The translations under genes and the position numbers were made by a program. The notes under the pieces are model-generated. The model was not told where the DNA came from. It saw only the letters and a program-made list of their open reading frames with translations, and made no database searches. Below, in pieces: positions 52,412 to 60,430 of a DNA stretch of 64,000 nt (its first letter is position 1; each line of letters opens with the position of its first letter). Source of the DNA: Actinoplanes solisilvae (GTDB lineage: Bacteria > Actinomycetota > Actinomycetes > Mycobacteriales > Micromonosporaceae); assembly GCF_003999975.1 (NCBI RefSeq), contig NZ_RJAC01000004.1, forward strand, positions 310,001-374,000, written 5' to 3'.

Positions 52412-53590
52412 ATGACCGGTGAGATGCATCGACACCGGCCGAGCCTCGGAACCCTGCTCCACCACGTGCATGTGAGCGGGCCGCTCTCGCGTGCCGTGCT
52501 GGCCGAGCGGATGGGCGTCAACCGCAGCACGATTCTCGCGCTCACGGCCGAGCTGGTGGCGGCCGGTCTCGTCAGCGAGGAACACCCCGCCGGTACGACC
52601 CGGGCAGGCAGGCCGTCGCTGGTGGTGCGCCCGTCGCCCCGCGTCTACGTGCTCGCGTTCGACGTGGCCGTCGACCGCTTGACCGCGGCACGGGTCGGGC
52701 TCGGCGGCGACATCCTGGGCCGCCGGTCCGCGCCCCGCAGCCGAACCGGAGTCGACCTGGACACCGTCGTACGGAAACTGGTCTCGCTCGGCCATGAGCT
52801 CGTGTCCTCGGCGCCGCCCGGGACGACCTGCGTGGGGATCGGCGCCTCGTACTGCGGCATGATCCGCCCCGGCGACGGGATGGTGCGCTACGGCCCCGAG
52901 ATGGGCTGGGTCGACCAGGCCTTCGGCACCGAACTGGCGAAGGCTCTCGACCTGGGCTGCGCGGTCGCCGTCGGCAACGAGGCCCACCTGGGCGCGATGG
53001 CCGAGTACGAGCGGGGCGCCGGGGTGGGCGTCCCCGACCTGATCTACCTGCACGGCGACGTCGGCGTGGGCGGTGGCATCCTGGTCGGCGGGAAGCTGCT
53101 GGGCGGCGACGGCGGCTACGGCTGCGAGGTCGGCCACATGCTGGTCAACCCGGTCGACGGCCGCCCCTGCCTGTGCGGCTCGCGCGGCTGCCTCGAGGCC
53201 GAGACCGGCGAATACGCGCTGCTCGCGGCGGCGGGCCGCACCCCCGGCCAGAGCGGAGCCTCAGCCGTACGAGCCGTCGCCCGCGACGCCCGGGCCGGCG
53301 ACCCGGCCGCCGCCTCCGCGATAGCCGAGATCGGCGACTGGCTCGGCATAGGCGTGGCCAACCTGATCAACCTGTTCAACCCCGGCGTCGTCATCTTCGG
53401 CGGCATGCTCCGAGACGTCTACGTGGCCGCCGCCCCTCAGGTAGCCGCCCGCATAGCCCGCCACGCGATGCCCGTCTCCCGCGAACGGGCCCGCCTGTGC
53501 GTCTCGGCCCTGGCCGAGGACGCGACCTTGATGGGCGCCGCCGACCTCGGCTTCGCCGACCTCCTGGCCGATCCGCTGACCGCCGCGTAA
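52412..53590 (+). CDS. ROK-family transcriptional repressor (NagC/XylR type)
   Basis: This 392-aa protein has an N-terminal winged helix (SRAVLAERMGVNRSTILALT) and a sugar-kinase-like ROK domain with the zinc signature PCLCGSRGCLEAETG and the preceding EVGHMLV. The ATG at 52412 is preferred to a TTG at 52385. It should sense a sugar or sugar phosphate. It is 30 bp from the glycogen phosphorylase gene in the same direction, so it may be co-transcribed and regulate carbohydrate use. No operator was recognised. Confidence 0.9.
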   Translation: MTGEMHRHRPSLGTLLHHVHVSGPLSRAVLAERMGVNRSTILALTAELVAAGLVSEEHPAGTTRAGRPSLVVRPSPRVYVLAFDVAVDRLTAARVGLGGDILGRRSAPRSRTGVDLDTVVRKLVSLGHELVSSAPPGTTCVGIGASYCGMIRPGDGMVRYGPEMGWVDQAFGTELAKALDLGCAVAVGNEAHLGAMAEYERGAGVGVPDLIYLHGDVGVGGGILVGGKLLGGDGGYGCEVGHMLVNPVDGRPCLCGSRGCLEAETGEYALLAAAGRTPGQSGASAVRAVARDARAGDPAAASAIAEIGDWLGIGVANLINLFNPGVVIFGGMLRDVYVAAAPQVAARIARHAMPVSRERARLCVSALAEDATLMGAADLGFADLLADPLTAA

Positions 53591-53632
53591 ACCGTTCTCT
53601 CACCGTTCCTGGACGCAAGCATCGGCCTCCCC

Positions 53633-54400
53633 TCAAGGAGGATTGTCGACGCCGCCCGAACGAGTGAACGGCCATTTCATCCAAACGGGTGAGGCGCGCC
53701 GACGTTGATCACCGTGAACCGCCTCGGAATCGCCGGCGAGCGGCGGGGAGAGATCCGCTGTCACCGATTGCGCTTGGCGCATGCGGCCCAGTCGGCGACG
53801 GATCATCGGCAGAAACGTTCCGAGGATCAGTTCCGCAATCGCCGCGCTCATGGCAATCGCCGCGCCGAACCAGCGAAACCAGGTGTCGGAGGGGCCGGCC
53901 GCGCGCGGCGGCGCTATCGTGATTGCCGCGGCGACAGCGAACAGCACGATGCCGAGGTTGTAGCAGACCCGGCTGCGGTCCGCCCACAATTGCCAGGATT
54001 CGAACGCCGTATGCTGCTCCGCTCGGAGGCGCTCGGCCCGGCCGGCCACCGTGAGATCCGCCGGAGTCCACCACTCGTCGACGTCCGCCGGTGAATACAG
54101 GTATTGGCGGGCGCGAAATCCACACTGGACCGCCCCGACCAGGAGGATCGCCGCGCACAGCGAGGACAACATGGCCAGCCCGGGCCACCTGAATTTATCC
54201 GCGTCGGCGCCCAGGACTCCCACGAATGTCACCGAGAATCCGGCGAGCAGTGGCGACGCGACCGTAGTCGCGGCCTCGATCGCATGACCGTACGCGAGAG
54301 GCGCCGGCTTTCGCCACTCCGGACGACGAAAGGCGCTGCTCGGTCCCGGATCGGAAACGGGCTGTAGTCCGGTCGGGCGACTTGCGCTCCGGTCATGCAT
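53633..54400 (-). CDS. Four-helix membrane protein of unknown function
   Basis: This 255-aa protein has two hydrophobic hairpins. The first is at about 45-105 (ATTVASPLLAGFSVTFVGVL, then LAMLSSLCAAILLVGAVQC). The second is at about 150-205 (NLGIVLFAVAAAITIA, then FGAAIAMSAAIAELILGTFL). A conserved-looking cytosolic stretch lies between them (LYSPADVDEWWTPADLTVAG). The ATG has GAGG six bases upstream. I recognise no family. Its G+C looks lower than the flanking genes. It is divergent from a 62-aa zinc protein. Small 2-TM and 4-TM proteins are frequent effectors of defence systems, but no sensor gene is adjacent, so this remains a guess. Confidence 0.7.
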   Translation of the reverse strand: MHDRSASRPTGLQPVSDPGPSSAFRRPEWRKPAPLAYGHAIEAATTVASPLLAGFSVTFVGVLGADADKFRWPGLAMLSSLCAAILLVGAVQCGFRARQYLYSPADVDEWWTPADLTVAGRAERLRAEQHTAFESWQLWADRSRVCYNLGIVLFAVAAAITIAPPRAAGPSDTWFRWFGAAIAMSAAIAELILGTFLPMIRRRLGRMRQAQSVTADLSPPLAGDSEAVHGDQRRRASPVWMKWPFTRSGGVDNPP

Positions 54401-54524
54401 GGTTAACCTCATCTGAGCGGTGCTCGAACGCGAATTCGGCAATGCCACCATCATGGCATCCTGCCGGAAGTACCGAATCGAAGATCACCGCGTCGCACCG
54501 GACTCGCGACGTCAGGAGAAACAC

Positions 54525-54713
54525 ATGTCCGATGAGCCCAGGCGTTCTTATGATCCGAACAGTTCATTCATTGCCATGCGAGGCTATTCCTGCCCCGACT
54601 GCCATACCTCGACAACGCACGACCCGTATTGCCCGCGGCATCCGGACGCCGCATACAGGATGGCCGCCAGCGCGTCGAACACAGAAGAAGAGAAGCGCAA
54701 GAAAAAGAAGTAG
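54525..54713 (+). CDS. 62-aa zinc-knuckle protein with lysine-rich tail
   Basis: The product has CPDCHTSTTHDPYCPRH, a CxxC-x9-CxxH metal site, and ends in EEEKRKKKK. The ATG is preceded by AGGAG with a six-base gap, the strongest initiation signal in the area, so a longer upstream frame is rejected. It is divergent from the 4-TM protein with 124 bp between, and shares its lower G+C. Function unknown; nucleic-acid or protein binding through the basic tail is possible. Confidence 0.65.
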   Translation: MSDEPRRSYDPNSSFIAMRGYSCPDCHTSTTHDPYCPRHPDAAYRMAASASNTEEEKRKKKK

Positions 54714-54804
54714 CCCGAAGGCGAGAACCCCGGAGAGTGGGCGATCCCGGTCGGCGTGGACCGCCGAGTTCTCCCGACCGGCGGCGACCGGCGGCCCTCA
54801 GGTG

Positions 54805-55053
54805 CCGGGCTTGCGGCAACCCGTCGAGCAGCCGGCCCCAGACGGCGAACTTTGACGTGTACAGCCCGATCGCACAACACAGGCCGATCAGCCCAGCCCC
54901 GATCAGCGGCCAGGCACTGCCGCTCAGCACCGCCTGCGCAACGCTCGCGACAATCAGCACGGCTGGTACGACGAGCAGCCGTGGTGCGTCGAAACCGTAG
55001 CTCCCGGCAGGACGCTCGTACTTAGCAGGGCGGTGAGCGTACGGGCCAGGCAA
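54805..55053 (-). pseudogene. N-terminal remnant of a membrane-anchored methyltransferase
   Basis: The frame begins YAHRPAKYERPAGSYGFDAP, then two membrane helices (LLVVPAVLIVASVAQAVL and PLIGAGLIGLCCAIGLYTS), then KFAVWGRLLDGL. In my recollection this is the start of actinobacterial class I SAM-dependent methyltransferases, where a DLGCGRG motif should follow. Here the frame turns into unrelated arginine-rich sequence and runs antisense into the zinc-protein gene. The catalytic domain is gone. Family recognition is from memory, without an alignment. Confidence 0.5.
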
Positions 55054-55159
55054 GGGATACCGAACCGCGGGAAGCCGCGCCGCGGGAAGGAAAGGAGAGC
55101 CGGGTGTGCGGGGCAGCCCGGGGCGAGGGACGACAAGGCGCCGGGCCGGGGAGAGCGGG

Positions 55160-55187
55160 CCGGGCGTGGCGGGGAGGCCACGCCCGG
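55160..55187 (-). terminator. Hairpin terminator after the TetR gene
   Basis: CCGGGCGTGGC and GCCACGCCCGG make an 11-bp perfect stem with a 6-base loop, beginning 4 bp after the TetR stop codon. Confidence 0.7.
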
Positions 55188-55190
55188 GTC

Positions 55191-55811
55191 CTATGCTGCG
55201 GCGCCCCGCAGGACGGCGTCGACCAGGGCCTCGACGAAGCCGTCGTCGGGCACCTTGGGGTCCCAGCGGAACAGGCCCTGGACCATCGACGGGCCGGTCA
55301 GCATGAGCAGGGTGAGCTCGATGTTCAGGTCGTCGCGCAGCTCGCCGCTTTCGATGCCTCGGCGCAGGACGCCGCGCATCACCTCGCGGCGCGGCTCGAC
55401 GACGCCCTGGTACATGGGCAGGATCGTGTCGTCGCGGAGCAGCTCGGGCAGCAGGCAGGCGGTCACCTTGCCGACGCTGTGGCTGGTCTTGCCGCCGCCC
55501 CGGTTCGCCTTGATCAGGGTGACCAGGTCGTCGCGGACCGAGACTCCCTCGAGTTCGGGCAGCGGGCCCTTCATCGCCGCGACCGCGTCGATGATCAGGG
55601 CTTCCTTGTTGGGCCAGCGGCGATAGATGGTCGCCTTGCCGACGCCGGCCCGGGCGGCGACGGCCTCGATCGAGATGGCGGCGACGGCTTGACCTTCGCT
55701 GAGTAGGTCGAGCACCGCTGTGAGGATCGCCTCGTCGGCGAGCGCGTTGCGCGGCCGGCCAGGCGACTTGCGTTCCTGGCCGGCCACGGAGGCCGTGGTC
55801 ATGGCGTTCAT
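55191..55811 (-). CDS. TetR-family regulator of the MFS exporter
   Basis: This 206-aa regulator has an N-terminal helix-turn-helix (AILTAVLDLLSEGQAVAAIS, then GVGKATIYRRWPNKEALI) and a helical C-terminal domain. The ATG (MNAMTTASV) is 13 bp after the exporter stop; an ATG at 55802 is an alternative. Being second in the exporter operon, it would be controlled by the twin palindromes upstream of the exporter gene and probably binds them. The ligand is likely an exported drug or metabolite. Confidence 0.9.
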   Translation of the reverse strand: MNAMTTASVAGQERKSPGRPRNALADEAILTAVLDLLSEGQAVAAISIEAVAARAGVGKATIYRRWPNKEALIIDAVAAMKGPLPELEGVSVRDDLVTLIKANRGGGKTSHSVGKVTACLLPELLRDDTILPMYQGVVEPRREVMRGVLRRGIESGELRDDLNIELTLLMLTGPSMVQGLFRWDPKVPDDGFVEALVDAVLRGAAA

Positions 55812-55824
55812 TGTTACTGACGCG

Positions 55825-57414
55825 TCATGCCTCGACCAGCTCCACACCCTGTTCCTCGGCGAGACCCTCCGCCGAGGTCGGGGCGGGAGCGTCGGCCGGG
55901 CGCTTGCCGGGGAGCCAGATCAGCGCGACCACGGCGCCGAGCACCGCGAACACCATGGAGCCGATCGACGCGTAGTGCATGGCGTGGATGAAGGCCGCGT
56001 TCGCCGACTGGATCAGCGCCGAACCGGCCGCGCCGGCCTGCTCGGCCACCCCGTACGCTCCGGAGATCGACTCGCGGGCCGCGTCGGCCGCCTGGGCCGG
56101 GAAGCCGTCGGCCGCCGTGCCGAGGTTGCTGCGGTAGACCGACGACAGGATCGCGCCGAGGACGGCCACGCCGAGCGCGCCGCCGAGCTGGCGGATCGTG
56201 TTGCTGACGGCCGAGCCGACGCCCGCCTTCTCGCGGGGCAGCGCCGCCATGATCGATTCGGTGGCCGGCGGCATCACGTTGGCCATGCCGACGCCCATGA
56301 GGAAGAACGCCGCGCCGACGAGCCAGATCGGGGTGTCCTGGCCGATGAACAGCCAGACGCCGAGGCCGAGCGCGACCAGCAGCAGGCCGACGGTGCTGAC
56401 CGCCTTGGGGCCGAACCGCTTGACCATCGCGGCGCTGCGCGGGGCGAAGATCAGCTGACCGACGGCGAACGGGACGAACAGCGCGCCGGACGCCAGCGGG
56501 CCGAGACCGCGCACGAGCTGCAGGTAGAACGCGCCGAAGAACATCGAGCCCATCGCGGCGAAGAAGACCAGGCCGATCATGCCGGTCGAGGCCGAGAAGG
56601 TGCGGTTACGGAACAACCGCACGTCGAGCGACGGGAACTTGGCGCGCAGTTGCCACACCACGAACGCCGTCAGCACGATCACCGAGACGGTCAGCGTGCC
56701 CCACGACTTGATGTCGCCGAAGCCCGCTTCGCCGCCCTCGATCACACCGTACGTGAGGAGGCTGAGCCCGATGACCGAGAGCAGGACGCCGAGGATGTCG
56801 ATGCGGCCGGGCTTGGGGTCGCGCGACTCGGGCACCAGGATGCTCACGAGGATCACGCCGGCGATGGCCACGGGCACGTTGATCAGGAAGACCGAGCCCC
56901 ACCAGAAGTGCTCGAGCAGTACGCCGCCCAGCAGCGGGCCGATGGCGACGGCCAGGCCGACCGAGCCGGCCCAGATGCCGATCGCGCGCGGGCGCTCGGT
57001 CGGGGTGAAGACGTTGGCGATGATCGAGAGCGTGGCCGGCATGACGGCGGCGGCGCCCAGGCCCATCAGCGCGCGGGCCCCGATGAGCTGGCCCGGCGAG
57101 CTGGCGTAGCTGGAGATCAGCGAGGCGATCGCGAAGATCGCGAGGCCGACGGTCAGGGTGATGCGGCGGCCGAGGCGGTCGGCCAGGATGCCGGCTGTGA
57201 ACAGCAGACCGGCGAAGACCAGAGTGTACGAGTTGATCGCCCACTCGAGTTGGCTCTGCGTGGCGCCGAGCCCGTGCTCCGGGTCGGCGATCGTGCGCAG
57301 CGCGACGTTGAGGATGGTGTTGTCGAGCACGACCACCAGCAGGCTGATGACCAGTACACCGAGAATGAGCCAGCGCCGGGGATGTCCGGCGGTGGTGGTC
57401 GCGGGTGCGTCCAC
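55825..57414 (-). CDS. MFS multidrug exporter (DHA2/EmrB-QacA type)
   Basis: This 529-aa transporter has 14 predicted helices. Motif A is GILADRLGRRITLTVG, the antiporter-type motif C is GPLLGGVLLEHFWW, and the first helix carries LDNTILNVALRTIA, typical of the 14-helix family. It likely exports hydrophobic drugs by proton antiport. The GTG start has a GGGGG stretch upstream. Two matching palindromes lie in its promoter region, and the TetR gene follows in the same operon. Confidence 0.94.
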   Translation of the reverse strand: MDAPATTTAGHPRRWLILGVLVISLLVVVLDNTILNVALRTIADPEHGLGATQSQLEWAINSYTLVFAGLLFTAGILADRLGRRITLTVGLAIFAIASLISSYASSPGQLIGARALMGLGAAAVMPATLSIIANVFTPTERPRAIGIWAGSVGLAVAIGPLLGGVLLEHFWWGSVFLINVPVAIAGVILVSILVPESRDPKPGRIDILGVLLSVIGLSLLTYGVIEGGEAGFGDIKSWGTLTVSVIVLTAFVVWQLRAKFPSLDVRLFRNRTFSASTGMIGLVFFAAMGSMFFGAFYLQLVRGLGPLASGALFVPFAVGQLIFAPRSAAMVKRFGPKAVSTVGLLLVALGLGVWLFIGQDTPIWLVGAAFFLMGVGMANVMPPATESIMAALPREKAGVGSAVSNTIRQLGGALGVAVLGAILSSVYRSNLGTAADGFPAQAADAARESISGAYGVAEQAGAAGSALIQSANAAFIHAMHYASIGSMVFAVLGAVVALIWLPGKRPADAPAPTSAEGLAEEQGVELVEA

Positions 57415-57433
57415 GAGCGTTCCCCCATTTTTC

Positions 57434-57454
57434 GATACGGACCCGTTCCGTATC
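57434..57454. promoter_or_regulatory. Operator copy 1 upstream of the exporter
   Basis: GATACGGA-CCCGT-TCCGTATC, a perfect 8-bp inverted repeat with a 5-bp centre, 20 bp before the exporter start. It is presumably bound by the operon's TetR protein. Confidence 0.7.
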
Positions 57455-57482
57455 CGATAGGCACACTAACGCCGCCGAGAAG

Positions 57483-57505
57483 CGAAACGGAACGTCTCCG
57501 TATCG
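57483..57505. promoter_or_regulatory. Operator copy 2 upstream of the exporter
   Basis: CGAAACGGA-ACGTC-TCCGTATCG has the same half-sites with one mismatch between arms. Its centre is 50 bp from that of copy 1, close to five helical turns. It also lies 86 bp before the GGDEF-EAL start, so it might affect that gene too. Confidence 0.65.
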
Positions 57506-57590
57506 AAATGTGCCGACGGTCACACTCGGCGAGCGAACCGGCCGGCAACCGGATCGTCGGCAACCGGATCGCTTCCGCGCTATCCCGCAG

Positions 57591-59879
57591 ATGACAACCC
57601 ACCCTGCCGACATTGAGCACATGGTGACTGGGACGAACGCGCTGGTCCGCTGGCTGCCGACCGGCGGCGGGCTGCGCGACGAGGACTGGGCCGGGCGTCA
57701 TCGCCTGATGACTCGTCTGCTCGCCGCCAGCATGGTCGCGCTGCTCGCCTTCGGCGCGCTGCGCGCGGAGCTGGGCACCAACCTGACCACCTGGATGGTG
57801 CTGCTGGTGCTGCCCTGCGTCGTGGCCGCGGCGACGATGCGCGGGCGCCGGCTGCCCTCGATCTTCGTCGCGTTCGGCTTCACCGTCGCCTGTGCGGCCT
57901 TCGTGGCGCTGACGCATGGTCAGACCGAGGCGCACTTCACCTTCTTCATCGCCATCGCCGCCCTCGCCCTCTACCGCGACTGGGCGCCGTTCGGCGTGTT
58001 CCTGATCTTCACCACGGCCCACCACGCCCTCTTCGGGGTCGTGGACGCCGACCTCACGTACGGCCACCACAGCGCGCAGACGCACCCGTTGTTCTGGGCC
58101 CTCGTGCACGGCGTCGCGGTGCTGTTCGCGGCCGCGTTCCAGGTCGTCGCGTGGCGCCTGACCGAGGCCGAGGAGAAGCGCGCGCAGGACAACCTGGCCG
58201 AGAGCCAGGCCCAGCTCACCGTGGCGTTCGACGAGACCCCCGTACCCATGGCGATCTTCAATCCTGACGGCCGCGTCCTGCGGACCAACTCGGCGTACCG
58301 GAAGTGGATGCGCCTGCCCGACGAGCCGCTGCGGGCCGGGTTCCTGGTCACCGAGCTGCCGATCGAGCCGGCCGAACCGGGCTCCGCGGTCTTCGACACC
58401 CTCGTGCGGCAGGAGGGCTCCTCGGTCCATCTGCGTCAGTACCGCCGCAAGGACAACGGCGAGCTGCTCTGGGTCGAGGTGCACGGCACGACCCTGCGTG
58501 ACCGCGACGGCGGGCCGAGCGCGATCTTCGTGCACTGCATCGACGTCACCGCGAGCCGCCGCCACCAGGAGGAGCTGCAGAACCAGGTACGCCACGACGC
58601 GCTCACCGGACTGCTGTCGCGCTCGGCCTTCGAGAACGACCTCGCCCAGCTGCTGAGCTCGCGCACCCGTCCGGTCAACGTCATCTACCTCGACGTCGAC
58701 CGCTTCAAGTCGATCAACGACGGCGCCGGGCACGCGGCCGGCGACGAGCTGCTGCGCGGGCTGGCCACCCGGCTGCGGGCCACTGTCCCGGCCGACGCGC
58801 TGGTCGCCCGTCTCGGCGGCGACGAGTTCGTGGTCGCGCTGGCCGGCGGTCCCGAGGCCGGCGCCCGGGTCGGCCACGCCATCCTGGGTGCGTTCGCCGA
58901 GCCGCTCGAGCTCGGCGACGGGCACCTGCAGGTCTCGCTCAGCCTCGGCCTGGCCGCCGGCGTCACGCCCGAGCAGGCCGACGAGACGGTCCTGTCGGCC
59001 GACACCGCGATGTACGCGGCCAAGCGCGCGGGCGGCAGCCGCATGCAGAGCTTCAGCGACGACATGCGCGTCAAGGTCCGCGAACGGATCGCGGCCGAGG
59101 CCCGCCTGCGCGAGGCCCTGTCCGGCAACCTCGACGAGACCCTGCCGATCTGGTACCAGCCGATCGTCGCGACCGACACCGGGCGCATCGTCGGCGCCGA
59201 GGCACTCGTGCGCATGCGTACGCCGCGGGGCGAGCTGCTCGGCCCGATCCAGTTCATCCCGGCCGCCGAGGAGACCGGGATGATCATCCCGCTCGGCGAG
59301 CACGTGCTGCGCCTGGCCGTACAGCATCTGCTCGAGTGGGACGAGCAGCTCGGCTACGTGTCGGTCAACGTCAGCCCGCGTCAGCTCGCCGAGCCCGACT
59401 TCGTGCCGATGCTGGCCGGCCTGCTGTCGTCGCACCCGACGCTCGACCCGGCCCGCCTGGTCCTCGAGATCACCGAGACCGCCCTGCTGGGCTCCTCGCT
59501 CGACGTCCGGGAGCGCCTCGAGACGATCAAGAGCTTGGGCGTACGGATCGCGCTGGACGACTTCGGCACCGGCTACAGCTCGCTCACGTGGCTGCAGTCG
59601 GTCCCCGCCGACGTGGTCAAACTCGACCGCTCGTTCGTGGCGGGCCTGTCCGCCGACGCGAAGAAGGCCTCGATCATCCAGGCCGTGCTGTGGCTGGCCA
59701 GCTCGCTGAACATGTCCGTGGTCGCCGAGGGGGTCGAGGACCCGGCCGACTGGCAGGCGCTGCGCGCGGCGGACTGCCCATCGTGCCAGGGCTACCTGTT
59801 CGGCAAGCCGATGCCCGCCGCCGACTTCGGCAAGGTGCTGCTGCCGTCGCGGGCTGACGAGCCGGTGGCGGTCGCCTAG
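57591..59879 (+). CDS. Membrane PAS-GGDEF-EAL protein
   Basis: This 762-aa protein has about six helices (~40-195), a PAS domain (~205-325, VAFDETPVPMAIFNPDGRVL), GGDEF (~335-490) with intact site ARLGGDEFVVAL, and EAL (~510-750) with GAEALVRM, the ITETALL region, LDDFGTGYSSL, VKLDRSFVAGL and AEGVED. The key EAL residues appear present, so both synthesis and breakdown of cyclic di-GMP are possible. Which dominates cannot be told. ATG 57591 was chosen; an in-frame ATG at 57621 is possible, and neither has a good ribosome site. Confidence 0.94.
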   Translation: MTTHPADIEHMVTGTNALVRWLPTGGGLRDEDWAGRHRLMTRLLAASMVALLAFGALRAELGTNLTTWMVLLVLPCVVAAATMRGRRLPSIFVAFGFTVACAAFVALTHGQTEAHFTFFIAIAALALYRDWAPFGVFLIFTTAHHALFGVVDADLTYGHHSAQTHPLFWALVHGVAVLFAAAFQVVAWRLTEAEEKRAQDNLAESQAQLTVAFDETPVPMAIFNPDGRVLRTNSAYRKWMRLPDEPLRAGFLVTELPIEPAEPGSAVFDTLVRQEGSSVHLRQYRRKDNGELLWVEVHGTTLRDRDGGPSAIFVHCIDVTASRRHQEELQNQVRHDALTGLLSRSAFENDLAQLLSSRTRPVNVIYLDVDRFKSINDGAGHAAGDELLRGLATRLRATVPADALVARLGGDEFVVALAGGPEAGARVGHAILGAFAEPLELGDGHLQVSLSLGLAAGVTPEQADETVLSADTAMYAAKRAGGSRMQSFSDDMRVKVRERIAAEARLREALSGNLDETLPIWYQPIVATDTGRIVGAEALVRMRTPRGELLGPIQFIPAAEETGMIIPLGEHVLRLAVQHLLEWDEQLGYVSVNVSPRQLAEPDFVPMLAGLLSSHPTLDPARLVLEITETALLGSSLDVRERLETIKSLGVRIALDDFGTGYSSLTWLQSVPADVVKLDRSFVAGLSADAKKASIIQAVLWLASSLNMSVVAEGVEDPADWQALRAADCPSCQGYLFGKPMPAADFGKVLLPSRADEPVAVA

Positions 59880-59890
59880 GCTGACTGACC

Positions 59891-60430
59891 GTGACCAGAT
59901 CGCTTCTGTACTCCATCAATGTCACCCTGGACGGCTGTGTCCATCATGAGGCCGGGCTGGCCAACGAGGACCTGCACCGTCACCACGCCGAGAACCTCGC
60001 CCGGGCCGACGCGCTCCTGTTCGGCCGGGTGATCTACGAGATGATGCAGGGGGCGTGGCGCCCGGACGTGCCACGACCTGAGTGGATGCAACCCTTCGCC
60101 CGAACGATCGGCGCGGCCCGGAAGTACGTCGTGTCGAGCACGCTGCCGAGCGTCGACTGGAACGCCGAACTCATCCGCGGCGACCTCGGCCCGGCAGTCG
60201 AACGACTCAAGGAGCAGCCGGGCGGCTTCCTTTTCACCTCGGGCGTACGGCTTCCGCTGGCGCTGGCCGAACTCGGCCTGATCGACGAGTACGAGTTCGT
60301 CGTCCATCCTCGAATCGCCGGGTACGGCCCCACGCTGTTCGCCGGCCTGTCGAAGCTCGTCGACCTGAAGCTCGTGAGCCGCAAGGAGCTCCCGTCCGGC
60401 TCAGTCGTGCAGCGCTACGTGCCTGTCTAG
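59891..60430 (+). CDS. Dihydrofolate reductase-like (RibD C-terminal domain) protein
   Basis: This 179-aa protein of the DHFR/RibD-C superfamily shows the family start LLYSINVTLDGCVHHEAGLA, ALLFGRVIYEMMQGAW, KYVVSSTLP, and IDEYEFVVHPRIAGYGPTLF. Such proteins are NADPH-dependent reductases of mostly unknown substrate; true folate reduction is unlikely. The GTG start lies 11 bp after the GGDEF-EAL stop. Its TAG stop and the TAG of the convergent thiolase share the palindrome CTAG (60427-60430). Confidence 0.88.
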   Translation: MTRSLLYSINVTLDGCVHHEAGLANEDLHRHHAENLARADALLFGRVIYEMMQGAWRPDVPRPEWMQPFARTIGAARKYVVSSTLPSVDWNAELIRGDLGPAVERLKEQPGGFLFTSGVRLPLALAELGLIDEYEFVVHPRIAGYGPTLFAGLSKLVDLKLVSRKELPSGSVVQRYVPV

